Counted from the first letter of the stretch, positions 8,923 through 17,296 are shown. The stretch: 64,000 nucleotides of DNA from Methylobacterium sp. (GCA_020252645.1 JADCCN010000013.1:62001-126000), one strand, 5' to 3'. Program-made: numbers and translations. Notes: a model not told the origin generated them from the letters alone.

Positions 8923-9870
8923 ATGTCCAAAAGCTCGGTTTTTGCCTTTCCCCATCCCCATCTTCTCGGGATCGAGGGCCTCTCGCGCCCCGATATCGAG
9001 GGCCTTCTCGCCTTGGCCGAGGAGGAGATCACCCTCAACCGGCAGATCGAGAAGAAGAAGTCCAGCTTGCGCGGCCGGACGATGATCAACCTCTTCTTCG
9101 AGAATTCCACCCGCACCCAGGCGAGTTTCGAACTCGCCGGGAAACGCCTCGGCGCCGATGTGATGAACATGTCGGTGGCGAATTCGAGCGTGAAGAAGGG
9201 CGAGACGCTGATCGACACGGCGATCACGCTCAATGCCATGCGGCCCGATCTCATCGTGGTCCGCCATCATGCGGCGGGCGCGGTGCATTTGCTCGCCCGC
9301 AAGGTCGATTGTGCGGTGATCAATGCCGGCGATGGCGCGCATGAACACCCGACGCAGGCGCTTCTCGACGCGCTGACCATCCGCCGGAACAAGGGCGGGA
9401 TCGAAGGCCTGACGGTGGCGATCTGCGGGGATATCGCGCATTCTCGCGTTGCGCGCTCCAACATCATCTGCCTGCAGGCGCTTGGCGCGCGGGTTCGCGT
9501 CTGCGGTCCCGTCACGCTTCTCCCCAAGGGCATCGAGCGATATGGCGTCGAGGTCTTCACCGACATGCGGAAGGCGCTGCATGGCGCGGATATCGTGATG
9601 ATGCTGCGCCTGCAGCGCGAGCGCATGAATGGGGCCTTCGTGCCCTCGATGCAGGAATATTTCCATTATTACGGCCTTGACCGCGAGAAACTGGCGCTCG
9701 CCAGGCCCGATGCCCTGGTGATGCATCCCGGACCGATGAACCGCGGCGTCGAGATCGCCTCGGATGTCGCCGATGGCGCGCAGAGCCTCATCCGCGAGCA
9801 GGTGGAAATGGGCGTCGCCGTGCGCATGGCCGTGCTGGAGGCGCTGGCGCGGCGCCTCCCCAATAGCTGA
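8923..9870 (+). CDS. pyrB: Aspartate carbamoyltransferase catalytic chain
   Basis: 315 residues with the carbamoyl-phosphate site [14 protein letters not shown], the [10 protein letters not shown] motif and the C-terminal [12 protein letters not shown] motif. It joins carbamoyl phosphate and aspartate in the second step of pyrimidine synthesis. No pyrI regulatory gene is present, and a noncanonical dihydroorotase-like gene lies two genes downstream, as in bacteria whose PyrB assembles with an inactive DHOase homologue. The ribosome site is weak. An upstream leader of about 178 bases separates it from the divergent topA. Confidence 0.96.
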   Translation: MSKSSVFAFPHPHLLGIEGLSRPDIEGLLALAEEEITLNRQIEKKKSSLRGRTMINLFFENSTRTQASFELAGKRLGADVMNMSVANSSVKKGETLIDTAITLNAMRPDLIVVRHHAAGAVHLLARKVDCAVINAGDGAHEHPTQALLDALTIRRNKGGIEGLTVAICGDIAHSRVARSNIICLQALGARVRVCGPVTLLPKGIERYGVEVFTDMRKALHGADIVMMLRLQRERMNGAFVPSMQEYFHYYGLDREKLALARPDALVMHPGPMNRGVEIASDVADGAQSLIREQVEMGVAVRMAVLEALARRLPNS

Positions 9871-9879
9871 GGCCGCGCG

Positions 9880-10434
9880 ATGATCGAGGCGATCCTCGGC
9901 GACATCCTCCTCGCGATCCTGCAGCAGCCGGTTGTCCGCTGGAGCCTCGCTCTCGGCATCGGCCTCTGGGTGTGGATGGTCGCGGATGAGAGGGCCCGGC
10001 TTCGCAAGCTCTACCTCGCCGCGCCCTTTCTCCTCGCCGGCCTGATCGAGGTGTTCGACAGCCTGTTCTTCGGCCGCAACAGCGGGGGAGGCGGCACCGG
10101 CGGCTGGCTGCCGATCTACCTCCAGGCGATCGAGGCTGTGCGCTTCTTTCCGGGCCTTGCCGGGCTCGGGGCGCTGCTGATCGCGGCTTTCACGGGCTTC
10201 AGGCGCGGCCTCGGCCTCTGTTTCGGCCTTGCGGTTCTGCTCGCGGCCTATCTCGCCGACCAGACGGGTGACGGGCGCGGCAGCTTCTTCTCGCTCGCCG
10301 TGCTCGGCAACACGCTGCTGATGCTGCCGCCCGTTCTCCTCCTGCTGCTCATCGCCTATGGCCTGGGCGCCACCCTGCGTTCCATGCGCGAGATGCGGCG
10401 TTTCCGCAGCCGCTACGCGCCGGACGATGATTGA
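9880..10434 (+). CDS. Integral membrane protein of unknown function
   Basis: 184 residues with about five hydrophobic segments, a glycine-rich loop (FGRNSGGGGTGGWL) and a basic C-terminal tail (MREMRRFRSRYAPDDD). I recognise no family motif. It starts nine bases after pyrB and ends 18 bases before the pyrC-like gene, so it is almost certainly cotranscribed with both. That position suggests a link to pyrimidine metabolism or simple co-regulation, but nothing in the sequence proves one. Confidence 0.7.
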   Translation: MIEAILGDILLAILQQPVVRWSLALGIGLWVWMVADERARLRKLYLAAPFLLAGLIEVFDSLFFGRNSGGGGTGGWLPIYLQAIEAVRFFPGLAGLGALLIAAFTGFRRGLGLCFGLAVLLAAYLADQTGDGRGSFFSLAVLGNTLLMLPPVLLLLLIAYGLGATLRSMREMRRFRSRYAPDDD

Positions 10435-10452
10435 CCTCGTGATGAGTTCCCC

Positions 10453-11739
10453 ATGACCGACACCGTTCTCAACCATGCGCGCATCGTCGATCCGGCGACG
10501 TTGAAGGAGCATCTCGGCGCGGTGCTGATCCGGGATGGCAAGATCGCCGAGGTTGCGGGGAAGCCTTATCCGGCGGGTGAATTCGATTCCGGCGTGATCG
10601 ACCTCAAGGGCGCGGTGGTCGCGCCGGGGCTCGTCGATCTGCGCGCCTTCATCGGCGAGCCGGGCGAGGAGCATCGCGAGACCTTCCGCTCGGCTTCCGA
10701 AGCGGCGGCGGCCGGCGGTGTCACCACCATCGTGATGCAGCCCAACACCTCCCCGGCGATCGATGAACCGGCCGTGGTGGATTTCGTGCTGCGCCGCGCG
10801 CGGGATACGGGCCTCGTGCGCATTCATCCGGCCGCCGCGCTCACCAAGGGCCTCGCCGGCAAGGAAATGACCGAGTTCGGCCTGCTCAAGGCGGCCGGTG
10901 CCGTCGCGGTGACCGATGGCGACCGCCCCGTGAAGAATGCGCAGGTGATGCGCCGGGCACTGGCCTATGCCGGCATGGTCGGCATGCCGGTGATCCACCA
11001 TGTCGAAGACCCCGATCTCGTGGGAGAGGGCTGCGCCACCGAGGGTGAGTTCGCCACGCGCCTCGGCCTGCCGGGCGTGCCGCATGCGGCGGAGACCATC
11101 ATGCTCGAGCGCGATATCCGCCTCGTGAAGCTTGTGGGGGGGCGCTACCATGCCGGGCTCGTCTCCTGCCGCGAGAGCCTCGAGGTTCTGCGCCGCGCAA
11201 AGGAGGATGGCCTTGCGGTGACGGCCGGTGTCTCCATCAACCATCTGACACTCAACGAGAGTGATATTGGCGGCTACCGCACCTTCCTGAAGCTCGCGCC
11301 ACCGCTCCGCCACGAGGAAGAGCGGCTCGCCTTGGTGGAGGCCGTGGCCAGCGGGCTCATCGATGTGATTGTCTCCGATCACAACCCGCAGGATGTCGAG
11401 CAGAAGCGCCTGCCTTTCTCGGAAGCCGCACCCGGCGCCATCGGCCTCGAGACGATGCTGGCGGCCGGGATGAGGCTGGTCGAGGCGGGGCAGATCACCT
11501 TGCCACGCCTGATCGCGGCCATGTCGACCGGGCCTGCCGATATTCTCGGCCTTTCCGCGGGGCGCCTCGGCCGGGGACAGCCGGCGGATCTTTTCGTGCT
11601 TGATCCCGAAGAGCCGTGGGTGGTGGAGGCTGCCGCCCTGCATTCGCGCTCCAAGAATACCCCTTTCGATGAGGCGCGGATGAGCGGCCGGGTGAAACTC
11701 ACGATGGTTGCGGGCAGAATCGTCCACGCCTATCGTTGA
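10453..11739 (+). CDS. pyrC: Dihydroorotase-like protein lacking metal ligands (PyrC')
   Basis: 428 residues of amidohydrolase fold, clearly a class I dihydroorotase by overall order. The key metal motif DxHxHLREPG is DLRAFIGEPG at residues 62-71, with Arg and Phe where both His should be. Later ligand regions also differ: GRYHAGLVSC, SINHLTL, and SDHNPQ in place of the usual TDHAPH. Such proteins are known as noncatalytic PyrC' (PyrX) partners needed for assembly of aspartate carbamoyltransferase. I infer the same here from the neighbouring pyrB. A genuine dihydroorotase should be encoded elsewhere in the genome. Confidence 0.85.
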   Translation: MTDTVLNHARIVDPATLKEHLGAVLIRDGKIAEVAGKPYPAGEFDSGVIDLKGAVVAPGLVDLRAFIGEPGEEHRETFRSASEAAAAGGVTTIVMQPNTSPAIDEPAVVDFVLRRARDTGLVRIHPAAALTKGLAGKEMTEFGLLKAAGAVAVTDGDRPVKNAQVMRRALAYAGMVGMPVIHHVEDPDLVGEGCATEGEFATRLGLPGVPHAAETIMLERDIRLVKLVGGRYHAGLVSCRESLEVLRRAKEDGLAVTAGVSINHLTLNESDIGGYRTFLKLAPPLRHEEERLALVEAVASGLIDVIVSDHNPQDVEQKRLPFSEAAPGAIGLETMLAAGMRLVEAGQITLPRLIAAMSTGPADILGLSAGRLGRGQPADLFVLDPEEPWVVEAAALHSRSKNTPFDEARMSGRVKLTMVAGRIVHAYR

Positions 11740-11763
11740 ACGAGGCGGGCAGGGGAGCGCGAC

Positions 11764-12375
11764 GTGGCACCGGAATTGATCTCGAGCCTTCTGGCCCTGG
11801 GTTTCGGCTATCTCTGCGGGTCCATCCCCTTCGGCCTGCTGCTCACGAGGCTCGCCGGCACCGAGGATATCCGCACCATCGGCTCCAAGAATATCGGCGC
11901 GACCAACGTGCTGCGCACCGGCCGCAAGGACCTCGCCGCCGCGACCCTGCTGCTCGATGCGCTGAAGGGCACGGCCGCGGTCTGGATCGCCATGCGCTGG
12001 GGGTATGGCCCGGCCATGCTCGCCGGCTTCGGCGCCTTTCTCGGCCATTGCTATCCGGTCTGGCTGAAGTTCCAGGGGGGCAAGGGCGTTGCCACCTGGC
12101 TCGGCGTGCTCGTTGCCATCAACCCCTGGCTGTTTCTTGCCGCGGGCGTGATCTGGCTCGCGATGGCCTGGCTCAAGCGCTATTCCTCGCTCTCCTCGCT
12201 CACGTCTTCGGCGGCGATCGCGCTTTTCGAGGTCGCCGGCGGCTTTCTCACGGGGCGCTGGTCCATGGGCATTCTCGTGATTGTCGCGATGACGGCCTTG
12301 CTCTGGTTCAAGCATCGGCCCAACATGGTGCGGCTTCTTGCCGGCACGGAAGGCAAGATCGGCCAGAAGGGCTGA
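11764..12375 (+). CDS. plsY: Acyl-phosphate:glycerol-3-phosphate acyltransferase
   Basis: 203-residue polytopic membrane protein with the three PlsY signatures: GSIPFGLLL and [13 protein letters not shown] near the N-terminus, [19 protein letters not shown] in the middle, and [14 protein letters not shown] at the end. It acylates glycerol 3-phosphate with acyl phosphate, the first committed step of phospholipid synthesis. The start is GTG at 11764. It follows the PyrC' gene by 24 bases and precedes dprA, a conserved alphaproteobacterial order. Confidence 0.95.
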   Translation: MAPELISSLLALGFGYLCGSIPFGLLLTRLAGTEDIRTIGSKNIGATNVLRTGRKDLAAATLLLDALKGTAAVWIAMRWGYGPAMLAGFGAFLGHCYPVWLKFQGGKGVATWLGVLVAINPWLFLAAGVIWLAMAWLKRYSSLSSLTSSAAIALFEVAGGFLTGRWSMGILVIVAMTALLWFKHRPNMVRLLAGTEGKIGQKG

Positions 12376-12393
12376 AGCCAGAAAGGCTTGATC

Positions 12394-13584
12394 ATGGTCC
12401 GCCTCTCGGATCGCCAGCGTTTCGACTGGCTGCGGCTCGCCCGCACCGAAGGCGTGGGGCCGCTCACCTTCCGCTCGCTCGTCAACCGCTTCGGTGGCGC
12501 CAGCGCCGCTCTGGAAGCCCTGCCCGGGCTCTCGGCCAGGGCGAAGCGACCACTCTTGCCGCCAACCGAGCGCGAGATCGAGGCGGAACTGCGCGAGGCC
12601 GAACGCCTTGGCGCGCGCCTGCTCGGGTATGGCGAGGCGGATTATCCCGCTCTCCTGCGCGAGATCGACGCACCACCGCCGGTGATCGCGCTGCGCGGTT
12701 CGCTTGCCTGCCTCGAAAAGCCGACCATCGGGATCGTGGGATCGCGGAATGCTTCCGCCCTCGGCCGGAAGATCGCCGGGCGTTTCGCGGCGGATCTCGC
12801 GGCGGCGGGCTACATCATCGTTTCCGGCCTCGCACGCGGGATCGATGCCGAGGCGCATCGCGCGAGCCTCGCGACCGGCACCATAGCGGTGCTGGCGGGC
12901 GGGCTCGACCGGCCCTATCCGCCCGAGCACGTCGATCTCATGGAGGAGATCGTCGGGAGCGGCCTCGTCATCTCCGAGCGGCCCTTCGGGCTCGCCCCGC
13001 GCGGGCGCGATTTTCCGCGCCGGAACCGCGTGATTTCCGGCCTCTCGCGCGGGATCATCGTGGTGGAGGCCGCGCGGCGTTCGGGATCGCTGATCACCGC
13101 GCGTTTCGCGAACGAACAGGGGCGCGAGGTTTTCGCCGTGCCTGGCTCGCCCTTCGATCCGCGTGCGGAAGGCCCGAATGATCTGATCCGCGACGGGGCG
13201 ATGCTGGTCGGCAATGCGCGCGACGTGATCGCCGCTCTGGAGCCACGCGATGGGCTGCCATCGCGCCTGCCCGGTTTATTCTCCGAGCCGCTCGAGGATG
13301 ATGAAGGCCTGTTCGAGGAATGGGCCGAGGGGGCGGATGCTTTCGGCGAGAATTCCCACCTCGGCTTCGGCCAGGCACCGGCTCCGCCGCAGGACCGGCG
13401 CGCGGCACTGCTCGGTGCGCTTTCGGCCAGCCCCATCGAGGTCGACGCGCTGACCCGCCAGCTCGGCTTGTCTCTGGCAGACCTGCAGGGCCTGCTCTTC
13501 GAACTGGAGCTGGAGGGGCTTCTCCAGCGCCATCCCGGCAATCGGGTTTCCAGAGCATTTTTTGATCAGGCGAAAACCGGTTGA
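12394..13584 (+). CDS. dprA: DNA-processing protein DprA
   Basis: 396 residues: an N-terminal helical domain, then the Rossmann-like DprA core ([71 protein letters not shown]), and a C-terminal winged-helix domain (SPIEVDALTRQLGLSLADLQ). DprA loads RecA on incoming single-stranded DNA during transformation. The ATG at 12394 is chosen because GAAAGG at 12381-12386 is then seven bases upstream; a TTG at 12388 would be too close. The last residues (RAFFDQAKTG) run into repeat-like sequence, and the main repeat array starts two bases after the stop. Confidence 0.94.
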   Translation: MVRLSDRQRFDWLRLARTEGVGPLTFRSLVNRFGGASAALEALPGLSARAKRPLLPPTEREIEAELREAERLGARLLGYGEADYPALLREIDAPPPVIALRGSLACLEKPTIGIVGSRNASALGRKIAGRFAADLAAAGYIIVSGLARGIDAEAHRASLATGTIAVLAGGLDRPYPPEHVDLMEEIVGSGLVISERPFGLAPRGRDFPRRNRVISGLSRGIIVVEAARRSGSLITARFANEQGREVFAVPGSPFDPRAEGPNDLIRDGAMLVGNARDVIAALEPRDGLPSRLPGLFSEPLEDDEGLFEEWAEGADAFGENSHLGFGQAPAPPQDRRAALLGALSASPIEVDALTRQLGLSLADLQGLLFELELEGLLQRHPGNRVSRAFFDQAKTG

Positions 13585-13586
13585 TC

Positions 13587-13776
13587 GCATTTTCTTCACG
13601 CGAACCGGAAACCATCCCCGCCTTCGCGGGGACATGCTTCGCTTGAAAATGCTTCTTTCTTTGTCTGGTCGCATTTTCTTGACGCGAGCCGGTTCCCACC
13701 TCGCTTGAAAATGCTTCTTTCTTTGTCTGGTCGCATTTTCTTGACGCGAACCGGAAACCACTTCGCTTGAAAATGC
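13587..13776 (-). repeat. Palindromic repeat locus 2: short-short-long array
   Basis: Read on the minus strand the order is short unit (13733-13776), 18-bp spacer, short unit (13671-13714), 18-bp spacer, long unit (13587-13652). Both spacers read TTCTTTCTTTGTCTGGTC on the plus strand. The array fills nearly the whole gap between the convergent dprA and AEC-transporter stop codons. It has the same unit order as the 46.9-kb array on the other strand. Confidence 0.9.
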
Positions 13777-13777
13777 T

Positions 13778-14689
13778 TCAGAGACCGAAGATCACGAACA
13801 GGGCCGGCAGCGTGAGGAAACTCACGAGGGTTTGCGCTGTCAGGATCGCGGCCATCAGCGGCGCATCCCCGCCCATCTGCCGGGCAAGCACATAGCAGGC
13901 GCTGGCGGTCGGCACGGCGAGGCAGATGACCACGACCGCGACGGCCGGACCGCTGAGACCCAGGGCCAGCGCCGCAACTCCGCCAATGGCCGGCTGCACG
14001 ATCAGGCGCAGGCCCAGGCCCAGCATCAGCGCGAGGTTGGGTCGGCCCAGATCCTCGAGCCGGAGGCCCGCGCCGACCAGCAGCAAACCCAGACCAAGCG
14101 CGCCGCTGCCCACCATGTTGAGTGCCGACATGACCGGCTGCGGCGGAGCAAGGCCGGTGAAATTCAGCAGGAGCCCCACCGTGATGCCGATGATGAACGG
14201 GTTGGTTGCAAGGCCCCTGAGAAGCGACCCACCCTGGCCGCTGCCATAGCGGCGCAAGACCCAGACCGACTGGACATTCAGCACCGGGATGAGCACGGCC
14301 ATCGCCACCGAGGCGAGCGTGACGCCCGCCTCGCCATAGAGATTGCCGGCCATGGCCAGCGCCACGAAGGCATTCCAGCGCGTGGAGCCCTGGAAGATCG
14401 ACGTGAAGGCCGGGCCATGGATCTGGAAGCGGGTTTCGATCGGCTTCCGGATCAGGAGCAGCAGGGTCGCCATGCTGAGATTGGCCGCGAGCAGGGCTGT
14501 CGCGATGGCGCCGACCGGCACCGACGAGAGTTTGGCCTTGGCCAGCGTCTCGATCAGCAGGGCGGGCACGAGGAGGTAATAGGAAATCTTCTCGCCGGCG
14601 TTCCAGACGCCCGGGTCGGGCAACAGGATGCGTCGCGCGAGATGACCCGCCACGATGACCAGAAACAGGGCGACAAGAGCGCCGATCAT
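13778..14689 (-). CDS. AEC family (auxin efflux carrier type) transporter
   Basis: 303 residues with about ten membrane segments in two halves. Family-like features are the N-terminal VPALLIETLAKA, the central GSTRWNAFVALAMAGNLYG and the C-terminal VPTASACYVLARQMGGDAP. AEC permeases export or import small organic acids; the substrate is not predictable. The ATG at 14689 opens directly into the first membrane helix (MIGALVALFLVIVAGHLARR). The frame upstream to 14944 is basic and unrelated and is not included. The start has no clear ribosome site. Confidence 0.85.
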   Translation of the reverse strand: MIGALVALFLVIVAGHLARRILLPDPGVWNAGEKISYYLLVPALLIETLAKAKLSSVPVGAIATALLAANLSMATLLLLIRKPIETRFQIHGPAFTSIFQGSTRWNAFVALAMAGNLYGEAGVTLASVAMAVLIPVLNVQSVWVLRRYGSGQGGSLLRGLATNPFIIGITVGLLLNFTGLAPPQPVMSALNMVGSGALGLGLLLVGAGLRLEDLGRPNLALMLGLGLRLIVQPAIGGVAALALGLSGPAVAVVVICLAVPTASACYVLARQMGGDAPLMAAILTAQTLVSFLTLPALFVIFGL

Positions 14690-14834
14690 CGGCGGATAAT
14701 CCGGCCGGGATTCCGGCCGTCTTCGGCTGAGACGATATTCACGATTGATTAAGCTGCGATTTCGGAGAACGGTGATGAAGACGGCTGGCGCGAAGGGCAG
14801 AAGCCCCTGCACCAGGCCTGCGAAAGTGGGGACC

Positions 14835-15344
14835 ATGATGAACATAACCCGCCTTGGGCTCAAGGGATTTGGGCTCGGACTTGCGCTTTTGCTGTCCACG
14901 GCCGTTCCGCCGCAGGCCAGCGCCTCGCCCTTGGGCTCCGCCATCCATCTTGAGGGTGCGGCCTCGCTGCCGCTTGTGGATGTGCAGGCGCGCCGCTATC
15001 AGCGCCCGGTTCGCAACACTGCCCGCCGCAACCGCAACAATGCGGCTTTGGCCGGCGCGCTGGTTGGCGCCGCCATCATCGGCGGGGCGATCATTGCCAA
15101 TTCGCAAGCGCAGCGCCGTGAGGAGCGTCGACGCCAGTCCTATTATTACGGGCAGCCGCAATATGATCGGGGGCAGCCGGAATACGGCTATGGCGAGCCG
15201 CGCCGCGTGTATCGCCAGCCGTCGCAATATTACTATCAGGCTCCCGGCTATGATCAGCCGCAGCAGCGCGTCCGTCGCAGCGGTCGCACCTGCATCGTGA
15301 ACACGCCGGATCGTGAAACGCCCTATACCTACGTGCCCTGCTGA
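14835..15344 (+). CDS. Exported glycine-zipper protein with a Tyr/Gln/Pro-rich tail
   Basis: 169 residues from the ATG at 14835 (GTGGGG just upstream; a second ATG follows at 14838). A signal peptide (LGLALLLSTAVPPQASA) is followed by a basic stretch (QRPVRNTARRNRNN), a small-residue membrane-like segment (ALAGALVGAAIIGGAIIAN) of glycine-zipper type, and a low-complexity region with repeated QPQYDRGQPEYGYGEPRR-like units. Two Cys sit at the end (CIVNTPD and a terminal Cys). It is probably envelope-located, function unknown. Its last 16 bases overlap the 3' end of ruvX on the other strand. Confidence 0.7.
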   Translation: MMNITRLGLKGFGLGLALLLSTAVPPQASASPLGSAIHLEGAASLPLVDVQARRYQRPVRNTARRNRNNAALAGALVGAAIIGGAIIANSQAQRREERRRQSYYYGQPQYDRGQPEYGYGEPRRVYRQPSQYYYQAPGYDQPQQRVRRSGRTCIVNTPDRETPYTYVPC

Positions 15345-15808
15345 TCTTTGAGGCGGTCCAGAGCGGTCTGGAGAATCACCTCCGCCGCGGCGGCATCGAT
15401 CAGCTCCCTGCGGTGGCGGCCGGCAATCCCGGCCGCCTGAAGCGTTTCATGGGCGGCTTCGGTGGAGAGGCGCTCATCCTCGAACACGACGGGAATGGCC
15501 GTCAGGCCCGCGAGGTGCCGCGCGAAAGCGCGCGTGGCCTGCGCGCGCGGCCCCATCGAGCCATCCATGTTCAGCGGCAGACCGAGCACGATGGCTGCGA
15601 CGCTGTAATGCGCGGCGATCTTCAGGATCTCCGCCGCATTTGCCGTGAATTTCCCGCGCTTCAGCGTCTTCAGGCCCGAGGCCCATTGCCGCCCGGCATC
15701 GGAAACCGCAAGCCCGATGGTCTTCGTGCCGAGATCAAGTGCCATCACGCGGTCATGTCGCGCGAAGACGATGCCGGCGGTCTCCAATGTGGGCAGAGGC
15801 AGGGCCAT
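15329..15808 (-). CDS. ruvX: Putative pre-16S rRNA nuclease / Holliday junction resolvase (RuvX/YqgF)
   Basis: 159 residues with the RNase H-like motifs of YqgF: MALDLGTKTIGLAVSD (first catalytic Asp), VLGLPLNMDGSMGPRA, and VVFEDERLSTEAAHETL, with a late Asp in ELIDAAAAEVILQ. The family matures the 16S rRNA 5' end and has been proposed as a resolvase. The ATG at 15808 is preceded by GAGAGG. The frame continues 20 codons upstream to 15868 without a better start. The 3' end overlaps the convergent exported-protein gene by 16 bases. Confidence 0.92.
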   Translation of the reverse strand: MALPLPTLETAGIVFARHDRVMALDLGTKTIGLAVSDAGRQWASGLKTLKRGKFTANAAEILKIAAHYSVAAIVLGLPLNMDGSMGPRAQATRAFARHLAGLTAIPVVFEDERLSTEAAHETLQAAGIAGRHRRELIDAAAAEVILQTALDRLKDQQGT

Positions 15809-15927
15809 GCACCTCTCATCGCGCGGATCGGTCGGGACGTCCAGCTTGGCCTTCGGGCCTGCCGGCACTCGAGCGAAATTCGATCTGAATGAATGAGATC
15901 GGATGCTCTCTGTTTTTGTTGTTTATC

Positions 15928-15993
15928 GCATTTTCTTCACGCGAACCGGTGCCCATCCCCGCCTTCGCGGGGACATGCTTCGCTTGAAAATGC
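15928..15993 (-). repeat. Palindromic repeat locus 3: single long unit
   Basis: One 66-bp long unit (minus orientation) with the internal hairpin arms CCCCGC and GCGGGG. It is followed three bases later by the unrelated 102-bp repeat at 15997-16098. Together they occupy about half of the 331-base gap between ruvX and the metallo-hydrolase gene; the remaining bases hold nothing I recognise. Confidence 0.88.
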
Positions 15994-15996
15994 TTG

Positions 15997-16098
15997 AGAG
16001 CATGCTGTGAAAAAGTGGAATCCGGTTTTTCACAAAAAAGCATGCGATAATAATAAGATAAGAGCATGATGTGCTTCCGTCTGAACACATCATGCTCT
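15997..16098 (+). repeat. 102-bp palindromic repeat, copy A
   Basis: Two nested inverted repeats: TGTGAAAAA / TTTTTCACA flanked by GCATGC, then perfect 13-bp arms AGAGCATGATGTG (16061-16073) and CACATCATGCTCT (16086-16098). A copy in the opposite orientation lies at 53000-53101 with only three differences by eye. No coding capacity. It resembles the short palindromic elements ending in AGAGCATG that are scattered through Hyphomicrobiales genomes. Confidence 0.88.
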
Positions 16099-16139
16099 AA
16101 GTCAGAAAAGTCAGCCTGCAACGCCTGGAGGATATTCTC

Positions 16140-16895
16140 ATGAAGATCACGTGGTTTGGACATTCCGCCTTCGGCCTTGAAAGCGCGGGGCGCAAGGTTC
16201 TGGTCGATCCCTTTCTCTCCGGCAATCCGGTCTTCGAAGTCGAGGGCAAGGGCACTCTCGCCGAAAAGATGGAAGCCGCGCTCGCGGGCGTGACCGATGT
16301 CGTGATCACCCATGGCCATATGGACCATATCGGCGACACCCTCGCGATTGCCGAGAAGACCGGCGCGACCGTCTTCAGCAACTGGGATCTCGGGCAATGG
16401 CTCGCGGAAAAATGGGAAAAGCGCAAGACAGGCAAGGCCTTGAACCTCGAATTGATGAATGCCGGGGGGCGCGTCGAGCATCATGGCATGTCGATCCGCC
16501 TCGTGCGCGCCGACCATTCCTCGGGTGTGTTCGAGAACGGCGTGTTCCAGACCCTGGGCTCCGCCAATGGCGCGATCATCTCCATTCCCGGCGCGCCGAT
16601 CGTCTACCACATGGGCGATACCGATATCTTCGCGGATATGGGGCTGATCGCCGAGCTGCACCAGCCGGATATCGTCATCGCGCCGATCGGCGACCGCTTC
16701 ACCATGGGCGCGGCGACGGCGGCTCTGGCCGTGCGGCGCTTCTTTCCCAAGGCGAAGGGGGTCATCCCCTGCCATTTCCGCACCTTCGGCGCGCTCACCG
16801 GCACGGTGAAGGAATTCAGGCGCGAGCTTGGCCCGATGGCGGCGAACCTGCTCGACCTTGCGCCGCACGAGACGATCACCTTCTCGATCCGCTGA
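16140..16895 (+). CDS. UPF0173-type metal-dependent hydrolase (metallo-beta-lactamase fold)
   Basis: 251 residues starting MKITWFGHSAFGLES, with the metal-binding motif THGHMDHIGD near residue 58, later ligands in ADHSSGVFE and HMGDTDIFADM, and a C-terminal His in IPCHFRTFG. This matches the YtkL-like UPF0173 branch of the beta-lactamase fold; the substrate is unknown. GGAGG lies ten bases before the ATG. The gene is monocistronic, with the two repeats upstream and a strong hairpin downstream (16914-16944). Confidence 0.9.
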   Translation: MKITWFGHSAFGLESAGRKVLVDPFLSGNPVFEVEGKGTLAEKMEAALAGVTDVVITHGHMDHIGDTLAIAEKTGATVFSNWDLGQWLAEKWEKRKTGKALNLELMNAGGRVEHHGMSIRLVRADHSSGVFENGVFQTLGSANGAIISIPGAPIVYHMGDTDIFADMGLIAELHQPDIVIAPIGDRFTMGAATAALAVRRFFPKAKGVIPCHFRTFGALTGTVKEFRRELGPMAANLLDLAPHETITFSIR

Positions 16896-16913
16896 GCCGA
16901 AAATCGGCGGAAG

Positions 16914-16944
16914 CGCGCGGGTGAAACGGTTGTTTCCCCGCGCG
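16914..16944 (+). other. Strong hairpin between the metallo-hydrolase gene and gatC
   Basis: Left arm CGCGCGGG (16914-16921), one bulged T, GAAAC (16923-16927), loop GGTT, then GTTTC and CCCGCGCG (16932-16944). It gives 13 paired bases with one bulge. No T-run follows, so it may be a leader structure for gatC, a 3' stabiliser for the hydrolase mRNA, or a Rho-type end. Confidence 0.55.
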
Positions 16945-17006
16945 TGCCGCTCTATGAGCCAAGGCAGTTCCGCTTCCCTTTTCCGCCTCCTTGGCACAGG
17001 TTTCCC

Positions 17007-17294
17007 ATGTCCGTTGATGCCGTCACCATCCGCCGTATCGCGCGCCTCGCGCGGATTGCCCTGCCGGAAGCCGATGTTCCGGCGATGCAGGGCGAGATCA
17101 ACGCCATTCTTGGCTTCGTGGAGCAATTGAGCGAGGTGAATGTCGAGGGCGTGGAACCCATGACCTCCGTCACCCCCATGGCGCTGAAGATGCGCTGCGA
17201 TGTGGTGACGGCCGGTGGCGAGGCGGACCGCGTGACAAGGAATGCCCCGCAGAGCGAGGATCATTACTTCCTCGTGCCGAAAGTGGTCGAGTAG
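17007..17294 (+). CDS. gatC: Aspartyl/glutamyl-tRNA amidotransferase subunit C
   Basis: 95 residues: [19 protein letters not shown], then an amphipathic helix ([15 protein letters not shown]) and the family-typical [18 protein letters not shown] and [17 protein letters not shown]. GatC stabilises the GatA-GatB core that converts Glu-tRNA(Gln) or Asp-tRNA(Asn) to the amidated form. It is followed by gatA after a 132-base gap containing a dispersed repeat; gatB is not in the window. Confidence 0.94.
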   Translation: MSVDAVTIRRIARLARIALPEADVPAMQGEINAILGFVEQLSEVNVEGVEPMTSVTPMALKMRCDVVTAGGEADRVTRNAPQSEDHYFLVPKVVE

Positions 17295-17296
17295 CC

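Noticed and set aside
8812-12930. Minus-strand open frame of more than 1300 codons
   Set aside because: It runs antisense to pyrB, the membrane gene, pyrC' and plsY and into dprA, all with clear family motifs. Its His/Arg/Glu-rich, motif-free product is typical of antisense frames in GC-rich DNA.
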